DNA of 25,545 nt from CAZADA01 sp964568975 (GTDB taxonomy: Bacteria > Pseudomonadota > Alphaproteobacteria > Caulobacterales > Maricaulaceae). The notes beneath the pieces are model-generated. The model made no database searches and had not been told where the DNA came from. It was given only the letters and a program-made list of their open reading frames with translations. Where the stretch lies: NCBI GenBank assembly GCA_964568975.1, contig CAZMSO010000041.1, forward strand, positions 1 through 25,545. The letters are read 5' to 3'. The translations under genes and the position numbers were made by a program. Position 1 is the first letter of the stretch. Every line of letters begins with the position of its first letter. This document shows positions 1 through 7,336 of this stretch, in pieces.

Positions 1-21
1 GTCGGTGTCGGTGTCGGCGCG
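1..21 (-). repeat. Pro-Thr linker repeat cut by window edge
   Basis: The window starts inside another GTCGGT-type hexamer tract, read on the minus strand as alternating Pro and Thr after ESA. It marks a fourth linker following the fourth module, so at least one more domain is expected beyond the window. Confidence 0.8.
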
Positions 22-2651
22 GACTCCACGGCGCTGACGACGCCGTTCGTCACCACGCTCGGCAAGAAGCTGAACGGCCCCGGCTCGGTGCCGCCGTCAT
101 TGTACTGCAAACGCGCGACCACCGCAGACGCGCCGTCGGGGATGGCGTCGACCGCCCAGCTGTCGGCGTCAAAACCCACCAGAGGCACGTCGCCCAACGT
201 CCCCGCCGGGACTGCAGCGCGGTAAAAGGCGGTGAGCGTGTCTTCAAACGCCGCGATTCCAAATTCGCCGCTCTGGATGGTCTGACCGGACTCGTTGGTC
301 AGCACCACGTCCACCTGATAACCGCCGCCCCAGTCCGACACGATCGACGTCGCGAAGGTCACACCCCCGCCCGGCGCAGGCGTTGGTGTCGGCGCGGGCG
401 TTGGCGTGGGCGCAGGCGTCGGCGTGGGGGCCGGCGTTGGTGTCGGCGTGGGCGTGGGGGCCGGCGTGGGCGTGGGGGCCGGCGTTGGTGTCGGCGTCGG
501 CGTCGGCGTCGGCGCGCCCGCCACGGCGCTCAACACGCCGTCCGTCACGACGCCGTTGAGGAATGTGAAGGGTCCCGGGTCGGCGCTGTCATATTGCAAG
601 CGCGCGACCACAGCCGAGCCGCCGGGAGGAATCGGATCCACGGCCCATGAATCGCCGTCAAAGCTGACAAGCGCCGCTTCGCCCAAGCTCCCCGCCGGAC
701 GCGCCGCGCGATAATAATTGTCCAGCACGTCGCCATCCGCGATCACACCGAACACGCCGCTGGTGATGGTCTCGCCAGACAAGTTCGTGAGCACGACGTC
801 AATCTGGAAGCCGCTGGACCACTCATTGACGATGACCGCTTCGAAGGCCGCTTCCGAAGACGGCCCCGGCGCCGGAGTGGGCGTCGGCGTGGGCGCTGGC
901 GTCGGCGTCGGGGTTGGGGTCGGGGTGGGCGTCGGCGTTGGCGTCGGCGCCGGAGTGGGCGTCGGTGCCGGAGTGGGCGTCGGCGCTGGGGTCGGCGTGG
1001 GCGTGGGAGTCGGCGCTGGGGTCGGGGTCGGAGTCGGGGTCGTGTCGTCCGCGACGACGAGAGCCCCCTCCACCACCGCCGCCGGCGCAAAATCTGTCTC
1101 AAGCGTCGTGGGGTCGTTGATACTAATGGTGACGCGACCGACCCGCGCCATCTCGCCCGGCGCGATCGTGTTGGAGAAGCCGATCAGATAGACCTCTCCG
1201 TCAAACCCAAGATCGCGAGCGCCGCTCCAAAACTTGCCCGGCTGGATCACCGCGTTCATGGCGAGCGCGTATTCGCCGCCGACAATCGGCGCGTTCGTCA
1301 AATTCTCGATGTAAATGTCGAGATTGCCGCCGCTGCCCCAGTTTTGCGCCAGCACGGTGTTGAATTCCACCGGTCCCGCGCCCGGCGCGGGCGTCGGCGT
1401 CGGCGCAGGAGTGGGCGTCGGGGTCGGCGTCGGCGTGACGACGGGCGTCGGGGTCGGCGCGGGAGTGGGCGTGGGCGCGCCGTCCTCGATCGCCACAATC
1501 CCGTCGACCACGGACACAGGCGTGAAACGCGCGTCCACCAAGGTGCTTGGGCCCGTCACCGTCACGCGACCAATGAGCGCGCGCGCGCCGGGAGGGATCG
1601 GCGCGTTGAAGCCCGGCACCGTGCCGAAGCCGATGACGTTCATCACGCCGTCGCCGCCTTGATCCGTCGCGCCGCGATAGTATTTCCCGGCCCCGATTTC
1701 GCCGTTCAAGAACAAGCCGTACTGGCCCGAGAGGATCGGCGCGTCCGTGTTATTCGTCAGATAAATATCAAGATTGTAGCCGCTGCCCCAGCTCACCGCC
1801 ACGACCGTGTCGAACATGACGTCGGTGCTGACCGCGGCCACAGCGGCGGGCGCGCCGCCGGAGTCCGCCACCACAAACGCGTTCGGCTCGGTCGAGGCGA
1901 CCGTCAAGCCCTCCGCGTCCACGGCGTCCAGCATCAGCGACGACATCTCTAGGGCCGGCGCGTCATTCACGCTGAACGCCGATTGCGGCGCGCCGAGCTT
2001 CGTTTTCGCCTGTGTGGCGGCCCGGGCCATGTCGCCGACGGGCGCAGCGAACACATCCACGCCTTCTTGAAGACCGTCCGCGAAGGTCACCGTCGCGTCC
2101 GCGCCCACCACTTGCAGGCCCGTGACTAAGTCGGCCTTTGTCGCGCCGCGCACGCCCGAGGCGCTGAAGGGGTCGAGATCGACAGCGAACTGGATGGACT
2201 CACCAAATGCGAGGCCGGCCCCGGGGAGGGTGATCACCAGCTCGCTATAGCCGTCAAACGCGTCGCCGTCTTCAAAGGCGATCGTCAAATCGAGATCCGC
2301 CGGCGCGCGCAACAGCGTAAAGCCGTCGCCCCAGCTGGCGTCGTCATCGCCCACCGGGTCGAGCACCAAAGCCCCCAACAGCGAGGCGTCCACCCGCAAG
2401 CGCACTTCCCGCAGCGCCGCACCGTCGCTGCGCACATTGGTGATCAAAAATCGGTTCGTAAACGCGCCGGCCTGCGTCGCGGGGGTCGCTGGTTGCGGCG
2501 CGCCGCCAAAGGCTTTTGTGGGGGTAGACTGTTGGGCGTCGCCGCTGGAGGCGAACGCCATAGCCGCGACTGTGCACAACAGCGCGTTGCGCACAGTCCG
2601 GCGGCCGGTCTGCGCAAAGCGCGCGCGAAAACGCGTGGTTACAGTCGTCAT
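1..2651 (-). CDS. Large secreted multimodular protein with four CBM2-like repeats and Pro-Thr linkers (C-terminus beyond window)
   Basis: An open frame of 883 codons runs from ATG 2651 to the window edge with no stop, so the C-terminus is missing. A G-run six bases before the ATG can serve as ribosome binding site. Residues 1-39 look like a signal peptide (Arg-rich start, hydrophobic stretch 22-36, likely cut after GDA39). Residues about 64-190 form a beta-rich Ig-like domain (starts NRFLITN, ends VTFADG). Four similar modules of about 100 residues follow, each with a Trp-Gly/Ser-x-Gly motif and then an (L/I)TN-type strand: W288 (WGSGYNLDIYLTN), W438 (WGSGGNLDIYIEN), W611 (WSSGFQIDVVLTN) and W774 (WGGGYQVDVVLTN). 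This resembles the start of family 2 carbohydrate-binding modules, but the usual Cys pair is absent. Ala-Pro-Thr-Pro linkers separate the modules. No catalytic domain is visible; one could lie in the missing part. A polysaccharide-binding or adhesive surface protein is inference. Confidence 0.85.
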   Translation of the reverse strand, partial: MTTVTTRFRARFAQTGRRTVRNALLCTVAAMAFASSGDAQQSTPTKAFGGAPQPATPATQAGAFTNRFLITNVRSDGAALREVRLRVDASLLGALVLDPVGDDDASWGDGFTLLRAPADLDLTIAFEDGDAFDGYSELVITLPGAGLAFGESIQFAVDLDPFSASGVRGATKADLVTGLQVVGADATVTFADGLQEGVDVFAAPVGDMARAATQAKTKLGAPQSAFSVNDAPALEMSSLMLDAVDAEGLTVASTEPNAFVVADSGGAPAAVAAVSTDVMFDTVVAVSWGSGYNLDIYLTNNTDAPILSGQYGLFLNGEIGAGKYYRGATDQGGDGVMNVIGFGTVPGFNAPIPPGARALIGRVTVTGPSTLVDARFTPVSVVDGIVAIEDGAPTPTPAPTPTPVVTPTPTPTPTPAPTPTPAPGAGPVEFNTVLAQNWGSGGNLDIYIENLTNAPIVGGEYALAMNAVIQPGKFWSGARDLGFDGEVYLIGFSNTIAPGEMARVGRVTISINDPTTLETDFAPAAVVEGALVVADDTTPTPTPTPAPTPTPTPTPAPTPTPAPTPTPAPTPTPTPTPTPTPTPTPAPTPTPTPAPGPSSEAAFEAVIVNEWSSGFQIDVVLTNLSGETITSGVFGVIADGDVLDNYYRAARPAGSLGEAALVSFDGDSWAVDPIPPGGSAVVARLQYDSADPGPFTFLNGVVTDGVLSAVAGAPTPTPTPTPTPAPTPTPAPTPTPTPTPAPTPTPAPTPTPAPTPTPAPGGGVTFATSIVSDWGGGYQVDVVLTNESGQTIQSGEFGIAAFEDTLTAFYRAAVPAGTLGDVPLVGFDADSWAVDAIPDGASAVVARLQYNDGGTEPGPFSFLPSVVTNGVVSAVESAPTPTP
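372..517 (-). repeat. Pro-Thr/Ala linker, hexanucleotide minisatellite (module 3 to 4)
   Basis: A tract of imperfect GGCGTC/GGCGTG/GGCGTT units on the plus strand. In the coding (minus) strand it gives a run of APTPTP units joining the third and fourth CBM-like modules. Pro-Thr linkers of this kind are common between domains of extracellular glycan-binding enzymes. Confidence 0.9.
864..1041 (-). repeat. Pro-Thr/Ala linker, longest hexanucleotide tract (module 2 to 3)
   Basis: About 180 bases of near-perfect six-base units (GGCGTC, GGGGTC, GGAGTG and variants), coding for roughly 59 residues of alternating Pro with Thr or Ala. Most differences between units are at third codon positions, so the protein repeat is better kept than the DNA repeat. 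Confidence 0.9.
1375..1480 (-). repeat. Pro-Thr linker (module 1 to 2)
   Basis: About 35 residues of Pro-Thr/Ala repeat, broken once by a VV pair in the middle (PTPVVTPTP), between the first and second CBM-like modules. Confidence 0.88.
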
Positions 2652-3075
2652 GATATCCCCCCAGGTGATCGTTTCGACCGATAATCAGACGCAGGTTGCA
2701 GCCGTCGCCCGTGCTGTCAATCGGGCAAAGGATGTCGTTTCCGGTGCTGTCACAGAACCTTAACGGCCACTTCCCAGACGTCCGTACGGGATGCAAGCAA
2801 TGGCTGGGCTTCGCGGCATATGCAGTTGACGCGCGCATGACTTGTGAACGGGCGCAGTGATCACTTTGCGTGTAAGTGTGATCCGTCGGTCACGCTCATG
2901 AACGCAACCTTTAGTTGTCTTTTGCGGTGCAGGCGGACCCTCGCGGCTGCAATCTCTCACCACTGGCGGCTTGTGATCGCATCGACGATCGTGAGAATCA
3001 GAACGTCCGGCGGCGGCGGCGCGCGCTCTTCGGACGGCGGCCGCGAGGCGGTTCACGGAAACGACGGTGTCGTCC
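2652..3075. other. Divergent intergenic region, 424 bases
   Basis: This lies between the divergent secreted-protein gene and apaG, so promoters for both should be here. No convincing coding sequence: reading frames entering it from either gene have shadow-like composition. I see a perfect 10-base palindrome (2856-2865), a larger imperfect inverted repeat just beside it (2875-2896), and one GANTC site (2995-2999) of the type methylated by CcrM. I could not pick a clear -35/-10 pair for either direction, and recognised no known riboswitch. Confidence 0.5.
2856..2896. promoter_or_regulatory. Cluster of two inverted repeats, possible operator
   Basis: AGTGATCACT at 2856-2865 is a perfect palindrome. 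Ten bases on, AGTGTGA (2875-2881) and TCACGCT (2890-2896) form a 7-base inverted repeat with one mismatch and an 8-base spacer. Both share an AGTG half-site. The second resembles a CRP/FNR-type TGTGA...TCAC layout, but the spacer is 8 bases rather than 6. The position between divergent genes suits a regulator site; this is inference. Confidence 0.3.
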
Positions 3076-3474
3076 ATGTACGAAGAAGAAACGCGAAGCG
3101 TGATCGTGCGCGTCGCGCCAGATTACAGCGAGGAGCACTCCGCCCCGGAGCGCAATCGGTTTGTGTGGGCTTACACGGTCGAGATCGAAAACCGGGGCGC
3201 TCGCCCTGTTCAGCTGATGTCGCGCTTTTGGGAGATCACCGAGGCCGACGGCCGCCGCCACGAGGTGCGCGGCGCGGGCGTTGTGGGCGAGCAGCCGGTG
3301 CTCGAGCCGGGCGAGCGTTTCCAATACAGCAGCGGCGCGCCGCTCGGCACGCCCTCCGGCATGATGCGCGGCCATTATGAAATGCGCCTCGACACCGGCG
3401 AGCGCTTCGCCGTCGCCATTCCCGCTTTTTCCCTCGACAGCCCCCATGATCCCGCGTCGCGCCGGCCGAATTGA
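3076..3474 (+). CDS. apaG: ApaG-domain protein
   Basis: A 132-residue protein with the ApaG fold (DUF525, an Ig/fibronectin-like beta sandwich). The family signatures are clear: FVWAYTVEIENRG in the first third, VVGEQPVLEPGE in the middle, a Gly/Ser-rich PLGTPSGMM loop, and AIPAFSLDSP near the end. Length matches the family. The name comes from linkage to apaH in enterobacteria; the molecular role is still poorly defined, with binding of partners or nucleotides suggested. ATG 3076 gives the usual MYE-type start. A GTG at 3067 in frame is the alternative, and neither has a strong Shine-Dalgarno. Twelve bases separate its stop from trkH, so the two are probably co-transcribed. Confidence 0.9.
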   Translation: MYEEETRSVIVRVAPDYSEEHSAPERNRFVWAYTVEIENRGARPVQLMSRFWEITEADGRRHEVRGAGVVGEQPVLEPGERFQYSSGAPLGTPSGMMRGHYEMRLDTGERFAVAIPAFSLDSPHDPASRRPN

Positions 3475-3486
3475 GCCGCGGCGGCC

Positions 3487-4935
3487 ATGAGCGACGCGCG
3501 CCCCGTTCTGATTGTGTGCGGGCTCTTGCTGCTGGCGCTGACGGTGGCGATGGGCGCGCCCATGCTGGCGGAGGCGGCCACGGGCGGAGCCGACGTCGGC
3601 CCGTTCATGATCGCCGCCGCGATGAGCGGCTTTGTCGGCGCGGTGTTGACGCTGGCCGCGCGGGGGCCGGTGGAGGCGCTGTCGGTGCGCGCGGCGTTTC
3701 TCGTCACCACCGTCTCCTGGCTCGCGCTGACGGCGTTTGCGGCGATTCCGTTCAGCGTCTCCTCCGCGAAGCTGTCTGTGACGGACGCGTTTTTCGAGGC
3801 GATGTCGGGTCTCACGACCACGGGCGCGACGGTGATGCGCGACCTTGAAACCCGCTCGCCGGGGATTTTGCTCTGGCGCGCGATCCTGCAGTGGATTGGG
3901 GGCGTGGGGATCGTGGTGACCGCGATCGCGGTGCTGCCCTTGCTGCGCGTCGGGGGCATGCAGCTGTTTCGCATGGAAAGCTCCGACACCTCGGAGAAGA
4001 TGCTGCCGCGCGCGACAGAGATCGCAGGCTTCATCGGCATGATTTATTTGGGGCTGACGGGCGCGTGCGCCGTCACGTACGCCGGGCTCGGCATGAGCGG
4101 GTTTGACGCAATCGCCCATGCGATGACCACAATCGCCACGGGCGGCTTCTCCACATCAAGCCGTTCCATGGGCGCGTTCACCGACACAGGCGCGGACATG
4201 GCCGCCATTGTGTTCATGCTCGCGGGCGGCTTGCCCTTCGGGCTCTATATGCTGGCGGTGCGCGGCCAGTGGGGGCTGGCCGCGCGCGACCCCCAATCGC
4301 GGGCGTTTCTCGCGCTGGCGATCGCGCTGACGGCGATGATGACGGCTTATCTCCTCGCAGCGGGGGTGGAGACTGAGCTTGGACCGCTGCGCGCGGCGGC
4401 GTTCAACGTCGTGTCGATCCTCACCGGCACGGGCTACGCCACAGCGGATTACGCCATGTGGGGCCCGTTTGCGGCGACGTTTTTCTTTGTTCTGATGTTC
4501 ATCGGCGGCTGCGCCGGTTCGACGGCGTGCGGGATCAAGATTTTTCGGTTCCAAGTGGCGATCGCCGCCCTTTTCGCTCACGCCTTGCGAATGATCCGGC
4601 CGAACGCGGTCGTGCGCGCGCGCTACGCCGGCCGCCCGCTGCCTGAAGAGACGGTGCGGTCGGTGCTGAGCTTTTTTTATGTCTATCTCACACTGTTCGC
4701 CGTGTTGGCGATGGTGCTGGCTCTGTTTGGTCTTGACAGCATCACGGCGTTGTCCGCGGCGGCGACGGCGATCTCCAACGTCGGCCCTGCGCTTGGCCCC
4801 ACCGTGGGGCCCATGGGCGACTTTGCGCCCCTTCCCGACGGGGCGAAATGGGCGATGGCGGCCGGCATGCTGGTCGGGCGCTTAGAACTCTTCACTGTCC
4901 TCGTGCTGTTTACGCCGAGCTTTTGGCGCGCTTAG
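3487..4935 (+). CDS. trkH: TrkH-type potassium uptake protein
   Basis: A 482-residue membrane protein, about the normal length of TrkH/KtrB channel subunits, which move K+ across the inner membrane through four pore repeats. The four filter segments are visible: GLTTTGAT (108-115), IATGGFS (216-222), LTGTGYA (312-318) and SNVGPAL (430-436). The intramembrane loop GGCAGSTACG (340-349) and the conserved end MLVGRLELFTVLVLFTPSFW are present. TrkH works with the cytoplasmic NAD/ATP-binding ring protein TrkA, which is not in this window. The gene follows apaG closely and ends convergent with hslO. Confidence 0.95.
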   Translation: MSDARPVLIVCGLLLLALTVAMGAPMLAEAATGGADVGPFMIAAAMSGFVGAVLTLAARGPVEALSVRAAFLVTTVSWLALTAFAAIPFSVSSAKLSVTDAFFEAMSGLTTTGATVMRDLETRSPGILLWRAILQWIGGVGIVVTAIAVLPLLRVGGMQLFRMESSDTSEKMLPRATEIAGFIGMIYLGLTGACAVTYAGLGMSGFDAIAHAMTTIATGGFSTSSRSMGAFTDTGADMAAIVFMLAGGLPFGLYMLAVRGQWGLAARDPQSRAFLALAIALTAMMTAYLLAAGVETELGPLRAAAFNVVSILTGTGYATADYAMWGPFAATFFFVLMFIGGCAGSTACGIKIFRFQVAIAALFAHALRMIRPNAVVRARYAGRPLPEETVRSVLSFFYVYLTLFAVLAMVLALFGLDSITALSAAATAISNVGPALGPTVGPMGDFAPLPDGAKWAMAAGMLVGRLELFTVLVLFTPSFWRA

Positions 4936-5014
4936 CGTCTCAAGCCGCGTCCAACCGCTGGCGCTGATCGGTGCGATGGGGTCGCGAGCCGGCGGGGCGT
5001 GCGTTCTTGAGACG
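4936..5014. repeat. 9-base inverted repeat between convergent trkH and hslO
   Basis: CGTCTCAAG at 4936-4944, directly after the trkH stop, is matched exactly by CTTGAGACG at 5006-5014. The 61-base interval is GC-rich and could fold internally. With convergent genes on both sides a terminator or mRNA-end structure is plausible, but no T-run follows either arm. Confidence 0.4.
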
Positions 5015-5084
5015 GGGCGCAGCGTTCGGGTCTGTCGCGCAATTTGGGAGGGAAACGCGTGGCCGATGCCGGTGCAGGCTGGTT

Positions 5085-6065
5085 CTAGCGCTCGGCAGCC
5101 GCCGGGCCGGCGGCGACTTCATCCAATGTGAACCGGTAAAGCGCGTTGCAATACTCACAGCGCACCGCCACGCGGCCGTCCTCCTCCACCAGATCCGCAA
5201 GCTCTGAGCGCGGAAACCGCGCGAGCACGCCCTGCACTTTCGCCGCTGAACACCGGCAGTCGCTGCTGACAGTCGTGGGCGGAAACACCCGCACGCCGTT
5301 TTCGTGAAACAGCCGAAACAACACCGCCGCTGTCGAGAGATCGCGATCCACAAGCTCCTGGGGATCGAGCGTGTCAAACAAGGCGCGCGCCTCGCGCCAC
5401 GCCTCCTCGGGATCACCGCGGGCGTCATCGCCCGCGATCTTCTGGAGTATCGCGCCGCCAGCCCGCCAGGCCCCGACCGACGCGCCGCCGCCCTCCCCGC
5501 CGCCGCCGTCAGCACGCTGCGCGCTGAGCATGATGCGCGTGGGCACTTGTTCAGACTGCTCGAAATACGCCTCAGCGATCTGGGCGAGGCCCGCACCCTC
5601 GATCGGAGCAAGGCTTTGATAGCGGTCAAAGTCCGGGCCCTGATCAATCGTCATCGCCAGCTGGCCGTCGCCCAGCAACGCGCGGGCGTCGTCAGCGTCG
5701 TGCGGAAGAGCGGACACGCGGTCCTGATCGACGCGCACAAACCCGCGGACGCGCCCCGGCGCCTCCGGCGTTGCGGTCGTGTAGTCGGTGACTAAGAGCG
5801 GGGCCGGCCCGTCGCCTTGGGCCTGAATGATCAGCCGCCCGTCGAATTTGAGCGAAGACCCCACCAGCACCGCCAATGTCAACGCCTGACCGAGCAAATC
5901 CGCCACGGAAGGCGGATACGCATGGGCGGAGAGGATGCGGTCCGCCACCGCGCCCAGGCGCGCGATGCGCCCGCGCACCGGCCGCTCTTCAATTTGGAAG
6001 GCGGCGACAATGTCGTCTTGACCCCCGAGGGGGTCCATCTGAATGGACCCCGCTTGACGGCTCAC
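5085..6065 (-). CDS. hslO: Hsp33 redox-regulated chaperone
   Basis: A 326-residue protein of the Hsp33 family, a cytoplasmic holdase that is inactive when reduced with zinc bound and becomes active on oxidation. The zinc site is intact: CxC at C270/C272 and CxxC at C303/C306, in DCRC and CEYC. The N-terminal folding domain carries the expected RGRIARLG and LLGQALTLAVLVGSSLKF segments. GTG 6065 overlaps the argD stop by four bases (GTGA), indicating translational coupling; an ATG nine codons inside (6038) is the alternative start. A Gly-rich insertion (residues 187-197) is an odd low-complexity loop. In some relatives argF sits between argD and hslO; here it does not. Confidence 0.95.
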   Translation of the reverse strand: MSRQAGSIQMDPLGGQDDIVAAFQIEERPVRGRIARLGAVADRILSAHAYPPSVADLLGQALTLAVLVGSSLKFDGRLIIQAQGDGPAPLLVTDYTTATPEAPGRVRGFVRVDQDRVSALPHDADDARALLGDGQLAMTIDQGPDFDRYQSLAPIEGAGLAQIAEAYFEQSEQVPTRIMLSAQRADGGGGEGGGASVGAWRAGGAILQKIAGDDARGDPEEAWREARALFDTLDPQELVDRDLSTAAVLFRLFHENGVRVFPPTTVSSDCRCSAAKVQGVLARFPRSELADLVEEDGRVAVRCEYCNALYRFTLDEVAAGPAAAER

Positions 6066-7264
6066 GCGTTTGTCACCGTATCTGCGGCCGCCTCCGCAAG
6101 AGCCCCGTCAAGGGCCTCCAACGCCTGGTCGACTTGGGCCTCGGTGATGATCAGCGGCGGCGCGAGACGCACCACATTCTCCCCGGCCACGCCGACAAGG
6201 ACGCCCCGTTTGCGGGCGGCGTCGCGCACGAGACGATTGGGCGGCGTCACTTTGAGGCCGAGCAAAAGGCCCTTGCCCCGCACCTCCTCAATCACGCCGC
6301 TGTTGCGGCCCTGGGCCAAGCGGCTCAGGCCGTCCACGAAACGCGCAGACATGGCCTCGACATGCTCAAGAAAGCCCGGCGCGGTGAGTTCGTCCCACAC
6401 CGCCGCCCCGACCGCCATGGCGAGCGCGTTGCCGCCATACGTCGTGCCGTGGGTCCCCACGACCATGCCTTTGGCCGCCTCCTCCGTCGCCAAGCATGCG
6501 CCAAGCGGAAAGCCCCCGCCGACGCCCTTGGCCGCAGCCAGAATATCGGGGGCGGCGTCCTCCACCCATTGGTGGGCGAAGAGCTTGCCCGTGCGGCCCG
6601 CGCCTGACTGCACCTCGTCATAAATCAGCAGCGCGCCACGCTCGGTGCAGAGCGTGCGCAGCCCCGTCAGGCATTGCGGCGGCAGGGCGCGCACGCCGCC
6701 TTCGCCTTGCACCGGTTCCACGAGCACCGCGGCCGTGGTTTCGTCCACCGTCCGCTCCAGCGCCTCGTGATCGCCGAAAGCGAGTTGGATAAAACCCGGC
6801 AAGGACGGACCGAAACCCTCCAAATAATTCGGATTGCCGCCGGCGTTGATCGCGCCATAGGTGCGGCCGTGGAACGCGCCCGTGAAGGTGATGATGTTCA
6901 CCCGCTCCGGGCGTCCATTGACGAAGTGATGCCGGCGCGCGGTCTTGAGCGCGCATTCCACCGCCTCGGCTCCGGAATTGGTGAAAAACACCCGGTCAGC
7001 GAAGGTGGACGCGCAATATTTCTCCGCCAGCGCGGCTTGGCCCGGCACATCGAACATGTTCGACAGATGCCACAGCCGCCCAGCCTGCTCCGTGAGCGCA
7101 GCGACCAGCTTCGGGTGAGCATGGCCAAGGGCGTTGACGGCGATGCCGGCGATGCAATCGAGATACGCCTCGCCGTCGGCGGTGTGGAGCACGGCGCCTT
7201 CGCCCCGAACAAATGCGAGATCCGGCGGAGCGTAAGTCTGAAACAAATGCTGACGCGACGACAT
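6062..7264 (-). CDS. argD: Acetylornithine aminotransferase
   Basis: A 400-residue class III PLP-dependent aminotransferase. Motifs in order: NSGAEA (96-101, cofactor phosphate region), FHGRT (131-135), the EPVQGEGG segment (183-190), YDEVQSGAGRTG (215-226) and the Schiff-base lysine K246 in AAAKGVGGGFPLGA. EVQSG-GRTG together with the GTHGTTYGGN segment is typical of ArgD, which transfers the amino group between glutamate and N-acetylglutamate semialdehyde in arginine synthesis. ArgD may also serve as succinyldiaminopimelate aminotransferase in lysine synthesis. The ATG start is preceded by AGGAG at 6-base spacing. It lies 72 bases downstream of the permease gene, and its stop overlaps hslO. 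Confidence 0.94.
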   Translation of the reverse strand: MSSRQHLFQTYAPPDLAFVRGEGAVLHTADGEAYLDCIAGIAVNALGHAHPKLVAALTEQAGRLWHLSNMFDVPGQAALAEKYCASTFADRVFFTNSGAEAVECALKTARRHHFVNGRPERVNIITFTGAFHGRTYGAINAGGNPNYLEGFGPSLPGFIQLAFGDHEALERTVDETTAAVLVEPVQGEGGVRALPPQCLTGLRTLCTERGALLIYDEVQSGAGRTGKLFAHQWVEDAAPDILAAAKGVGGGFPLGACLATEEAAKGMVVGTHGTTYGGNALAMAVGAAVWDELTAPGFLEHVEAMSARFVDGLSRLAQGRNSGVIEEVRGKGLLLGLKVTPPNRLVRDAARKRGVLVGVAGENVVRLAPPLIITEAQVDQALEALDGALAEAAADTVTNA

Positions 7265-7336
7265 GCAAGGCTCCTGACTGCGATGGGCTGGCCGTCGGCG
7301 CGCCGTCGCCGAGCTCCGCGCCCGAGCGAGGGGCCG

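Noticed and set aside
406..1191. Plus-strand frames coding for Val-Gly-rich repeats (elastin-like) at 406-714 and 718-1191
   Set aside because: They are the reverse complement of the Pro-Thr linkers in the 883-codon minus-strand frame, which runs unbroken with a signal peptide and recurring domains. The plus frames have neither ribosome sites nor domain structure outside the repeats.
372..1480. Repeat tracts as a possible CRISPR array
   Set aside because: Units are six bases long and contiguous, without unique spacers, and are in-frame protein linkers.
2344..2838. Minus-strand 164-codon frame with Cys-rich start
   Set aside because: Its second half overlaps the secreted-protein gene in another frame, and its first half lies in the promoter region; no recognisable family and no ribosome site.
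2998..4119. Long minus-strand frame opposite apaG and trkH (373 codons)
   Set aside because: His/Arg/Ala-rich composition typical of an antisense shadow in GC-rich DNA; the plus strand holds two well-defined families.
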